DNA of 64,000 nt from an uncultured Clostridia bacterium. Its GTDB lineage: Bacteria > Bacillota > Clostridia > Oscillospirales > Acutalibacteraceae. Shown here piece after piece: positions 20,086-28,444 of this stretch; the stretch's first letter is position 1; each line of letters starts with the position of its first letter. Position numbers and translations under genes: made by a program. The notes beneath the pieces are model-generated. The model was not told where the DNA came from. It saw nothing but the letters and a program-made list of their open reading frames with translations, and ran no database searches. Location: NCBI GenBank assembly GCA_947166135.1, contig CAMVDB010000001.1:1-64000 (forward strand). Direction: 5' to 3'.

Positions 20086-20713
20086 GAGTATCAAGATGGA
20101 TAAGTATACAAAGATGGCAGGTTTTTAACCTGCTTTTTTTACTGCCTTCTTTTTGAAAATAATACTTCCGCAAATTGCAATAGCAAGTTGCAATTTGCGT
20201 TTATTTAAAATTGAATAGTTTATTGATATCTTGTCACTTGGTGACGGATGATTTGTCAGTGGGCTGGTGTAAAACATTTTGTTTTTACAACAGCCCTTTT
20301 TGCATTTGTGAAGCCGATGCGCTTTACCGGTCATGTGCCGGTAATGATCGTATCGGCTTTTTTAATTGAAAAAAATTGTTACTCGGAGGCTTTGAGCCTC
20401 TGTATTTCGGTTTGATACCGATCTGAAAACTGAATATTGAATGCTTTGGTTGAGCATAGAGCTAAGTACATTAATCGCTTCATCTTTTCGTAGATGAAAA
20501 CCGATCTTGTGCAGCCTTTCAATAATATGCCCGATTATCGCTGATGGGACCGGCTGCATAATGCCGGCGGCCTTGCTATGTCCTTGCCCTAACTCACTTT
20601 GGCGGAAAGGACATGTTTATGCGTTTCTTCTGGTGGCTTTGTTACGCCGCAAAGTATCCGTGATCTCCTTGTTTTGATTTGAGAACACATCAAAATTTAA
20701 AGGAGATTATTCT
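20086..20713 (+). promoter_or_regulatory. Long structured leader with several hairpins and internal terminator-like stems
   Basis: gcaggttTTTaacctgc+T7 (20117-20140); cgcaaattgcaa/ttgcaatttgcg (20169-20199); gggctg...cagccc+T5 (20261-20300); agccgat[ttaccgg..ccggtaa]atcggct+T (20312-20364). Confidence 0.6.
20613..20663 (+). CDS. Possible leader peptide MFMRFFWWLCYAAKYP
   Basis: ATG with upstream ggaaagg, 16 codons, stop 50 nt before next gene. Confidence 0.3.
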   Translation: MFMRFFWWLCYAAKYP

Positions 20714-21283
20714 ATGAAAAGATATTATATCGAAGTAACAGACAGAGAGTTTTGCGACGAGAAAAAACACTACTCTATAGACGGAAAGCGTGCCTTTGTT
20801 GAACTTTCGGGTAAGGAAGCGTATGACTACCTGGCAGAGCACAAGGACTTACGCTTCTACGAGACGAGTACTGCCGAAGAATTCGGTAATACCGTGTTCG
20901 TTGAGGTACCGAAGCATCAGATCAAGAATGCTGAAGCGTGGAAGAACCATGAGAACTATGTCAAGAGGACGATGAGGGAGTGTGGGCGCGAGGTCGTCAG
21001 CTTATCTCGTCCTATCACCGAAGACGGTGATTTTACTTTGGAAGATATCACCGGCAATTCTGACGAGTCCGTCGAAGATAAGGTGATTCGTAATCTTGAT
21101 CTCGAGATTTTGCACCGCGCCTTGCATTCGCTGAGCAAGGAAGAATATCGCATTATCGAATGTTTGTATCTGGCGGATGAGACCATGACGGAAAGAGCCT
21201 TGGCGCAAGTCTTAGGAAAGTCGCAGCCGTACATTCATCGACTCAAAATGAAGATTTTCGATAAAATCAGAAAGTTTTTTTGA
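20714..21283 (+). CDS. Sigma-70-like regulatory factor of mobile element
   Basis: C-terminal LHRALHSLSKEEYRIIECLYLADETMTERALAQVLGKSQPYIHRLKMKIFDKIRKFF resembles sigma region 4. Confidence 0.7.
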   Translation: MKRYYIEVTDREFCDEKKHYSIDGKRAFVELSGKEAYDYLAEHKDLRFYETSTAEEFGNTVFVEVPKHQIKNAEAWKNHENYVKRTMRECGREVVSLSRPITEDGDFTLEDITGNSDESVEDKVIRNLDLEILHRALHSLSKEEYRIIECLYLADETMTERALAQVLGKSQPYIHRLKMKIFDKIRKFF

Positions 21284-21338
21284 TTTTTCGGTTATTAATT
21301 AAGAATTATTTCACCTATAGGAGGTAGAGAGACGAAAA

Positions 21339-21371
21339 CGGAGAGGGCATGCTGAAAAACCGCCCTCTCCG
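21339..21371 (+). promoter_or_regulatory. Stem-loop in 5' UTR of replication-like gene
   Basis: cggagagggc...gccctctccg, 10-bp perfect arms. Confidence 0.7.
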
Positions 21372-21415
21372 AAAAACAAACGGTCGCTCAATCGAATTGC
21401 AAGGAGAATCAGATC

Positions 21416-22198
21416 ATGTCAGTACACAGAACGGACAAATCCAAGGGGGATTACACCCCGATGAGCAATCACCATTTGAGAGATATTAACCTTTCTTTGA
21501 AAGCAAAGGGGCTTCTGTCCTTGATGCTGTCGCTGCCCGAAAACTGGAACTTTTTCGCAAAAGGCTTAGCGACGCTATGTCATGAGGGTAGGGATTCGGT
21601 CGAATCCGGACTCAAGGAGCTTGAAAGGGAAGGTTATCTTCTCCGTCAGAGGATCCGTTCACCCAACGGATGCTTTAGCAACATTCAATATGAGATCTAT
21701 GAAGAGCCACTCCCAAAAGACAAAAGGTCAGCTCAACCAAAGCCGGGAAAGTCGGAACAGGACTTATCGAAGGAGGATGTACCTGTATCGATGAATCAGA
21801 CACAATTAAGTATAGAAAAACAAACAACTGATAAAGAAAAAGAAGAACAGAACGACGCATACCTGTGGCGCATTAGGATCGAGAACAATATCGACTATGA
21901 TAATATGGCCCAAAGGTATGGAGAGAGTACCATCGACCATCTTGTTGAGTTGATGTTGGAGGTCATTGTTTCGGAAAGTCCCTATTGCTATATTGCAAAA
22001 GAAATGCTGCCCAGAGAGATCGTGAGGTCAAGAATGCTCAAGATCAACTCGGATCATATAGAATATGTTCTGGATGAGGTTGCCCATACATCGAAAAAGA
22101 TCGGTAACGCTAAAGCGTATGTGCTGGCTGCCTTGTTCAATGCTCCGGTCAATATGGACAATCATGACCAATTTGAGATCAACAAAGACTTTCGGTAA
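21416..22198 (+). CDS. HTH replication-initiator-like protein (DUF6017-like C-terminus)
   Basis: MSVHRTDKSKGDYTPMSNHHLRDINLSLKAKGLLSLMLSLPENW; aligned by eye with 15510-16304 product. Confidence 0.65.
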   Translation: MSVHRTDKSKGDYTPMSNHHLRDINLSLKAKGLLSLMLSLPENWNFFAKGLATLCHEGRDSVESGLKELEREGYLLRQRIRSPNGCFSNIQYEIYEEPLPKDKRSAQPKPGKSEQDLSKEDVPVSMNQTQLSIEKQTTDKEKEEQNDAYLWRIRIENNIDYDNMAQRYGESTIDHLVELMLEVIVSESPYCYIAKEMLPREIVRSRMLKINSDHIEYVLDEVAHTSKKIGNAKAYVLAALFNAPVNMDNHDQFEINKDFR

Positions 22199-22302
22199 GC
22201 GGATATCTACAGTCACCCTAATCATATAGTTCGTCATCGGGTCGCGGTCTCAACTGCCGCAAGGAGGCTGCGACCTATACCAAAAAAAGGAGGATTTACA
22301 CA

Positions 22303-22971
22303 ATGGTTAACATCGAGGAATGTATTAATAGCTTAAGAATTAAGGCTCTGGATCACAGCCTTGCTTTCCAAAAACTCGCGTCTTGCTATAGAGAAGGTGA
22401 GTATGTCAAGCTCTTGGAAGCGGGGGAGAACGCTATACGTTATACCGTGGAGCTTTACCGGCTCTATCGGGAGTTGTTGCTCTCGCTCTATGAGGTTATG
22501 CCTTCGGTTCCGAAGTCCCTGAATGTAAATGAGTTCTGCCGGGATTTGCTCGGCGTATCAGTTGAAAGGACAAAGGAATTCGAATTCCCTGTTTATAAGA
22601 TCACTCTGCCGGTTCTATTACCGAACAAACGTAAAAGGAAAGTCGAGCGCAACATTGTTATTACTGACTCTGTTAGTGTTGCTGTCAGTCGGTTTTGTAA
22701 CGAGTATCACATTACTCCTTTTACTCATGCGACAGTTGTTATCTTGTCGATTCATCAAAAGGGCGGCATTACCATTGATAATGATAATCTGGACAGCGCG
22801 GTCGTTATGAACTCACTCAACGGAAAATTTATACGTGATGATCGACCCGAAGTATGCAATACGATGTACTACTCAAAGGTTTCGGAAAAAGCTATAACAG
22901 AGATCTTTGTAGTTGACAGCGATCACGATATCGAAGTGTTGTCTTTGATCAAATCAACGTGTCACAAATAG
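22303..22971 (+). CDS. Hypothetical element protein with possible RusA-like C-terminus
   Basis: ITIDNDNLDSAVVMNSLNGKFIRDDRPEVCNTMYYSKVSEKAITEIFV resembles RusA D-x-DN...DDxxV pattern. Confidence 0.5.
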   Translation: MVNIEECINSLRIKALDHSLAFQKLASCYREGEYVKLLEAGENAIRYTVELYRLYRELLLSLYEVMPSVPKSLNVNEFCRDLLGVSVERTKEFEFPVYKITLPVLLPNKRKRKVERNIVITDSVSVAVSRFCNEYHITPFTHATVVILSIHQKGGITIDNDNLDSAVVMNSLNGKFIRDDRPEVCNTMYYSKVSEKAITEIFVVDSDHDIEVLSLIKSTCHK

Positions 22972-23165
22972 ATACAGCGCATCTGTCACAAACAGAGGAT
23001 ATTTAAGTTTTTGTTTGTGATATCTCTGATGAATGACAAAATCCGCTGTTGAAGCGGCTTGAGAGTAGGCGGGTCTGATGATTATGCGGCACCTTTTAAG
23101 GTACAATACATAAAAGCATTAATCCGGTTTGCCACAAGAAACAAAATACGAAAGGAGCAGCCGAC

Positions 23166-24272
23166 ATGACATTTGTTTCAAAGAACGAAGGAAATACCAA
23201 GTTCAAAGTAGATATGAGTGAGGGTAAATACAGATCCAGACGGGATGGTTTACTCAACATTTTATTTCATGCAACCGAATTACCCAATCATCTATACAGG
23301 CAGATGAATCTTTCCTATGATTATTATAGAAAGCTTATTTCCAATCTTCATCAGCTCGGTCTCATCAAGCGCGTCAGCCAAGACGGTATGGCGGGCTACC
23401 AATTAACATTGAAGGGCAAGCGACTCACAACTTCGGAGCTCCGTTATGTAAAGTATCAGGACTGTGTGGAAGAAGAATCCGACCGCCATTATTCAGCGAA
23501 GCGCCGCAAGAGAAAGCGAGCGTTTGCCTATATATACGCGCTGCTTGATCGCGTGGGGGTGCCATATGAGCTATTTGTCAAACCATACATCGAGGACGTT
23601 GATGTGAACGGTAAAGATATCTATTTCTACACCGCGTTGGAGTTCAAACGTATGATCAACATAGAATCCGCGCCGTTCCAAGGCAGCAAGCTGCTCGGCT
23701 TTTTGATCGGTCGCAGGAGGGTTATTTCGATTTTTAGGACGGATTTCCGGATGCCTGTTTTTGGCAGACATGAGGAATTGATCCCCGAATATGTAAGACG
23801 GTATTTTTCCGTTCCCCTCACTACAGCGGTTATGATTTGTAACTCCGATTTTTCAGCCGCCAATCTCTTTGCCGAGATCATAGATGGCAACAGCTATGAT
23901 AAAAAGAGCGTGAATACTGCCGGGTATAAAAACTTCTATGTCCTGCCGAGCGATGACAGCTTCATTAGTCATCTGAACGATCTGTATATCGACCATAGTG
24001 AAACAGAACAGAGATTGATCGAGCAATATAGGATCAACACTTCGGACAAGGATACTAACGGCAGGCTCCGTTTCCTCTTTGGCACAGGATTCATGGATGA
24101 TGATCCCATCTTGATCTGCGCGGGAAACGTAAACGCGGTGAAATTGAAATACTTTGTGCTCAACGCAGGGCATAACAGCAAGATGAGTTATATAGTCTGC
24201 AAGCACAGGGATCTTTCTGTGTTACAGAAGGTCACGGAGGACTACCCGATCAAGGTGCTCACGATTGATTAA
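23166..24272 (+). CDS. Hypothetical element protein with N-terminal winged-helix-like region
   Basis: LFHATELPNHLYRQMNLSYDYYRKLISNLHQLGLIKRVSQDGMAGYQLTLKGKRL; remainder unrecognised. Confidence 0.55.
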   Translation: MTFVSKNEGNTKFKVDMSEGKYRSRRDGLLNILFHATELPNHLYRQMNLSYDYYRKLISNLHQLGLIKRVSQDGMAGYQLTLKGKRLTTSELRYVKYQDCVEEESDRHYSAKRRKRKRAFAYIYALLDRVGVPYELFVKPYIEDVDVNGKDIYFYTALEFKRMINIESAPFQGSKLLGFLIGRRRVISIFRTDFRMPVFGRHEELIPEYVRRYFSVPLTTAVMICNSDFSAANLFAEIIDGNSYDKKSVNTAGYKNFYVLPSDDSFISHLNDLYIDHSETEQRLIEQYRINTSDKDTNGRLRFLFGTGFMDDDPILICAGNVNAVKLKYFVLNAGHNSKMSYIVCKHRDLSVLQKVTEDYPIKVLTID

Positions 24273-24324
24273 ATACGTTAATTTTGCCAAAACTATTGTC
24301 GAATACCACAAAGCAGGTGATCAG

Positions 24325-24531
24325 ATGAACAACAATGAGAATAACGCGCAAGGAGCGATTGCTGCACCGATTTCAAAGCAGGAGGTCAGCGCTCATAACG
24401 ATAAGAGCGTATCAATTGTTCCGAGCCCCCGAACCATGGAGATCGGTGACACGACCGTTCGCCTCAGTTTCAGCGAGAGCGGCGATTTCAACACACGACT
24501 CGCGAGTGCTTTTAACTCTATGCTGAAATGA
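24325..24531 (+). CDS. Small TnpW-like protein upstream of recombinase
   Basis: PRTMEIGDTTVRLSFSESGDFNTRLASAFNSMLK; position before serine recombinase. Confidence 0.45.
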   Translation: MNNNENNAQGAIAAPISKQEVSAHNDKSVSIVPSPRTMEIGDTTVRLSFSESGDFNTRLASAFNSMLK

Positions 24532-24561
24532 GTTTACCAATTTTTTCCGTTTGCTATTGAA

Positions 24562-24662
24562 GCGGCAGTATGGTATACTTGAATCGGATTCAGGATGGTA
24601 TACTGCCGCAACGAGGGGACTTTTGGTCACTCGTACAAATGAAAGTTCAGGAGGTATACCAT
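24562..24662 (+). promoter_or_regulatory. Repeat cluster upstream of recombinase
   Basis: gcggcagtat/atactgccgc inverted repeat; atggtatact at 24570 and 24595; ggtataccat overlapping start codon at 24653-24662. Confidence 0.65.
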
Positions 24663-26304
24663 GAGATATGATACTTATGAGCAGCCTGAGCAGGTGTTAC
24701 GTACCTATAAGGCTGCCCTTTATATTCGACTGTCCCGTGAGGACGGCGACAAACCCGAGTCCGATTCGGTTGTCAACCAGAAGCGGATCCTCGACAACTT
24801 TATTACCGCTCAGCCGGATATCGGACTGGTCGATTACTATGTTGACGACGGCTATTCCGGCGCGACCTTTGACCGTCCGGCTTTCCTGAATATGATGGCG
24901 GATATCTATGCCGGAAAAATCGACTGCGTGATCGTTAAAGATAGCTCCCGCTTCGGCAGAAACGCTTCCGAGAGCGGTCGATTCATCGGCGAGATTTTTC
25001 CGAGGTTACAGGTACGATTTATTGCTGTGAACGACCTGATCGATTCGGGAAAGAGTCAAAGCATCGCGAGCGACTTCCTCAATGTAGGTTTCCGAGGACT
25101 CTTGAACGAATACTATTTAGCCGCGAATTCAGAGTCGATCCGTTCAACGTTGAACATGGAACGCAGGAAAGGCGAGTTCATCGGCTCTTTCGCAAAATTC
25201 GGATATCAAAAAGACCCGACCGATCGCCACAAGCTCTTGATCGACGAGCCTGCCGCCGAAATCGTGCGGATGATCTACAGCCTTTACTTGAGCGGTGTCG
25301 GCATCCGCGGGATCGTGCGCCGGCTCAACGAGCGCGGTATCCCGAATCCCTCGACCTACAAGAGAATGCAGGGGTTGAATTTCAAGGCTCGCACCGTCGG
25401 CGATTCAAGCCTGTGGTGTGACAAGACCGTGCGTCGTATCCTTTGTGACGAGATGTATATCGGTACGATGGTGCAAGGCAAAAATAAAAAGATCAACTAT
25501 AAGAGTAAAGCGATCCGCAGTTGTGTACCCGACGAGTGGATACGGGTAGAGGGAACGCACGAGCCGATCATCAGCAAGGACAATTTTGACCGTGTACAGA
25601 AGATGCTGAACACGGGTGTCAAAGGCACCGTACAAAGCGGGAATATCGACCTGTTTGCGGGGCTTCTGAAATGTGCCGGCTGCGGTCATGCACTGATCAA
25701 AAAGACAAATCATAATTCTGACAAGACTTATGTTTATTATCGCTGTTCGACGCATTGTAAGTGCAAGACCGCCTGCTCCGCGCACACCATCCGATATGAG
25801 CGGCTGTACTACTGCGTGCTGTACTGCATCAGGCAGATGGTAGACGCCGCGGTGAACGCCGACGAGGTGATTCATCGGATGGAAGAGAATCGGGTAAAGG
25901 ACTTGGATGAGGGTCTGAATAAACAGCTCGATAAGCAGGAGCAGGAATTGGAGAAGGTCCTGCAGAGGATGGCGGATCTCTACCCCGACTTCAAGGACGG
26001 CACGATCAACGCCGATCAGTATCGGATCATGAAGGAAAAGTACGAGCAGGCGCAGAAAGATCTGACCAAAAGCATCGAAAAACTTAAAGAATCCCTCGAC
26101 CGGTCGGATGGTGATCATGTCGCGACCAACGACTTTATCGAACATTTCAAGAAACACGGCAATATCAAGAGCCTCACCCGCCCGATCCTGACAGAGCTGA
26201 TCGACAGGATCGTTGTCCACATGGACGGAACGCTGGATATCACCTTCAACTTCTGCGATACCTTTGCGGATTTACAGGCTCAGACTCGGAAAAAGTCAGC
26301 GTAA
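24661..26304 (+). CDS. Large serine recombinase / site-specific integrase
   Basis: AALYIRLSREDGD, VDYYVDDGYSGATFDRPAFLNMMADI, recombinase and Zn-ribbon regions, coiled-coil. Confidence 0.95.
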   Translation: MRYDTYEQPEQVLRTYKAALYIRLSREDGDKPESDSVVNQKRILDNFITAQPDIGLVDYYVDDGYSGATFDRPAFLNMMADIYAGKIDCVIVKDSSRFGRNASESGRFIGEIFPRLQVRFIAVNDLIDSGKSQSIASDFLNVGFRGLLNEYYLAANSESIRSTLNMERRKGEFIGSFAKFGYQKDPTDRHKLLIDEPAAEIVRMIYSLYLSGVGIRGIVRRLNERGIPNPSTYKRMQGLNFKARTVGDSSLWCDKTVRRILCDEMYIGTMVQGKNKKINYKSKAIRSCVPDEWIRVEGTHEPIISKDNFDRVQKMLNTGVKGTVQSGNIDLFAGLLKCAGCGHALIKKTNHNSDKTYVYYRCSTHCKCKTACSAHTIRYERLYYCVLYCIRQMVDAAVNADEVIHRMEENRVKDLDEGLNKQLDKQEQELEKVLQRMADLYPDFKDGTINADQYRIMKEKYEQAQKDLTKSIEKLKESLDRSDGDHVATNDFIEHFKKHGNIKSLTRPILTELIDRIVVHMDGTLDITFNFCDTFADLQAQTRKKSA

Positions 26305-26323
26305 ACATAATAATGCACATTTC

Positions 26324-26365
26324 GAAGATCACCCGTCGCGACAGTCGCCGTGAGGGGTGATCTTC
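26324..26365 (+). terminator. Intrinsic terminator-like stem after recombinase
   Basis: gaagatcaccc...gggtgatcttc. Confidence 0.75.
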
Positions 26366-26546
26366 ATTTTTGCTATAGTATCCAGAAAGTATATACTTTT
26401 TCTTGATGATATGGGATTATATTACTTACCGTCAAGAAAACGATTCGGAAGGATGAACCGATCTGTAGGATTATTGTGCGATTTGATGTTCAAGTTTGTA
26501 TGTCTTTTTCGGTGAGTATTATCCTAGAAATAATTGCTAATATGCA

Positions 26547-26610
26547 TTGACATTATACTCCTGCGGGAGTATAATGAAGTTGTAAAAGAAACTACTCCTC
26601 TGGGAGTAGT
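26547..26610 (+). promoter_or_regulatory. Consensus promoter overlapped by inverted repeats (candidate operators)
   Basis: ttgaca (26547-26552) N17 tataat (26570-26575); IR1 cattatactcc-tgcg-ggagtataatg (26551-26576); IR2 actactcc-tctg-ggagtagt (26591-26610). Confidence 0.85.
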
Positions 26611-26630
26611 CAGAGAAAAGAGGTAACAGG

Positions 26631-27308
26631 ATGATTCAGCGCATTTATCATGGTTCAAAGGACATCATTGAAAAGCCGAAGTTTGGCTACGGCAAGCGTT
26701 ATAACGACTACGGTCTCGGCTTCTACTGTACCGATTCCATCGAGATGGCTAAAGAATGGGGCGTGTCTTTAGACCGCGACGGTTTCGCCAATATCTATGA
26801 CATTGAGATGGAAGGCTTGAGCGTGCTTGATCTGAACAACGATGACTACTGCATCCTCCATTGGCTGGCGGTTCTGCTGGAGAATCGTGAGTTTGACGTC
26901 CCGTCCGGACTTGCCTTGGAAGCGAAGGAATACATCTTGAATAACTTCCTGATCGACTATTCAAAGGCAGATATCATGATCGGTTACCGCGCCGATGACA
27001 GCTATTTTTCCTTTGCGCAGGATTTCATCAACGGCACGATCTCCTACCGTCAGCTCAATAACGCGATGCACCTGGGCAAGCTGGGTCAGCAGATCGTCCT
27101 CAAGAGTAAAGAGGCATTCAAGCGCATACACTATGTCGGGAATGAGGTCGCTCTGCACAGCGAGTGGTACGCGAAAAAACAGCTTCGTGATAAAACCGCG
27201 CAGCGCGAATACTTCAATACGGAACGTAACAAACGACAAAGGGGTGATCTGTATATCACCACGATTTTGGATGAGGAGATGAAACCGCATGATCCACGCT
27301 TACGATAA
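26631..27308 (+). CDS. DUF3990-like protein, ADP-ribosyltransferase-fold toxin candidate
   Basis: MIQRIYHGSKDIIEKPKFGYGKRYNDYGLGFYCTDSIEMAKEWG; HGS...GLGFYCT...A..W pattern. Confidence 0.7.
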   Translation: MIQRIYHGSKDIIEKPKFGYGKRYNDYGLGFYCTDSIEMAKEWGVSLDRDGFANIYDIEMEGLSVLDLNNDDYCILHWLAVLLENREFDVPSGLALEAKEYILNNFLIDYSKADIMIGYRADDSYFSFAQDFINGTISYRQLNNAMHLGKLGQQIVLKSKEAFKRIHYVGNEVALHSEWYAKKQLRDKTAQREYFNTERNKRQRGDLYITTILDEEMKPHDPRLR

Positions 27309-27936
27309 GGTTTACCTTGAGAAAGCAAGAACGGCGCTGGGCAGGATGCTGGATTTCGCTGTATACGATCTTCATCTTGACTTGACGGAGTTTTGGAAAC
27401 GGTTTCTGGACAGCGACGTTTGTAAACGGTTTGAGCAAGGCGATTCCTCGCTTCTGGCAGGTATGTCAGGAATCGAAATGGCGTATGCTGTCATCGGTGA
27501 CACATCCGAACGTGTTCAGCCAAAGCCCTCTATGGATCGCTCCGAAGAATACTGGCTCGGCTGGGCGCTTGCGTACTACCAGTGGAATACAGGCATACCG
27601 TTTCGCGAGATTTTTGATGCGGAAGACATCATGAAGATCAAGGCGCTGTATTCTCCCTACCACGAAATGGATATCCGGCACTTCTGCGATCTGCTCGATG
27701 AAAGATACCTGAGCAACAGAACGACCAAGCTGAAGCAATACCGTCAGCGGGCGGGGCTGAGCCAGTCTCAGCTTGCCGAGGAGAGCGGCGTCCCGCTGAG
27801 AACGATCCAGCAGTATGAGCAGCGCCAGAAGAACATCAACATGGCGCGGGCTGAGTATGTAATCAAGCTGGCAAAGGCGCTGTATTGCGAACCCGAGGAG
27901 CTTCTGGAAAAAGTGGTTTCTTCAAAGCGGGTATAG
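27289..27936 (+). CDS. Antitoxin candidate with DUF3791-like N-terminus and XRE-type HTH C-terminus
   Basis: LKQYRQRAGLSQSQLAEESGVPLRTIQQYEQRQKNINMARAEYVIKLAKALYCEPEELL; 20-bp overlap with preceding gene. Confidence 0.75.
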   Translation: MIHAYDKVYLEKARTALGRMLDFAVYDLHLDLTEFWKRFLDSDVCKRFEQGDSSLLAGMSGIEMAYAVIGDTSERVQPKPSMDRSEEYWLGWALAYYQWNTGIPFREIFDAEDIMKIKALYSPYHEMDIRHFCDLLDERYLSNRTTKLKQYRQRAGLSQSQLAEESGVPLRTIQQYEQRQKNINMARAEYVIKLAKALYCEPEELLEKVVSSKRV

Positions 27937-28008
27937 TTTTTAGTTGATAACCGGGAAGAATCTTTATGATAAACCAAAACCATCTTACGATAGACTTCAT
28001 TGGCTGTT

Positions 28009-28339
28009 ATGCTTAATTGTTTTTTGGATGGATTGTTTGAAATTGCGCAGAACGAAGAAGAGCGCAGAATCTTTTCTAAAAATTTTATCGATATGGTCAC
28101 GCAGTTTGAAGATTTCTTGTTCCAAAAACGAAAACGCAGAGGATAGGGAAAAGCTCTTTTATACACCTCCCGAGTTGATGCGCACAGAGAAAGGAAAAGA
28201 GTATTATCAAGGTGAGTTTGAGGCATTGATGGAGTTGAATGATATACTGGAAAAATACACTGAAACGCTTCTCAAAATCGAAGGGGAATGGATAGATTAC
28301 CAGACGTTGCCCGAAAAGATATTTGACGTTGAATCGTAA
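28009..28339 (+). pseudogene. Frame-disrupted small gene downstream of toxin/antitoxin pair
   Basis: Frame 1 MLNCFLDGLFEIAQNEEERRIFSKNFIDMVTQFEDFLFQKRKRRG* continues in frame 2 as EKLFYTPPELMRTEKGKEYYQGEFEALMELNDILEKYTETLLKIEGEWIDYQTLPEKIFD. Confidence 0.6.
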
Positions 28340-28348
28340 TAAAATTTA

Positions 28349-28383
28349 AAAGGGCACTGGAATTTAATTAACCAGTGCCCTTT
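28349..28383. terminator. Bidirectional intrinsic terminator
   Basis: aaagggcactgg...ccagtgcccttt. Confidence 0.8.
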
Positions 28384-28444
28384 AAATTCTTGATATATAA
28401 CAGCTTTTATTTTTCATGCTGCGGTCGCAAACACTATAAAAGCG

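Larger units (their letters stand above)
20056..26310 (+). mobile_element. Large-serine-recombinase integrative element (boundaries approximate)
   Basis: Co-directional sigma factor, HTH replication-like, RusA-like candidate, unknown, TnpW-like, serine recombinase; ends not determined. Confidence 0.6.

Noticed and set aside
20713-21283. Main housekeeping sigma factor
   Set aside because: Only region-4-like C-terminus is convincing and the context is a mobile element; called sigma-like only.
18860-26400. tagtat..gaaagtatata similarity between the acyltransferase gene and the region after the recombinase as att sites
   Set aside because: Short, AT-rich and gapped match; expected by chance.
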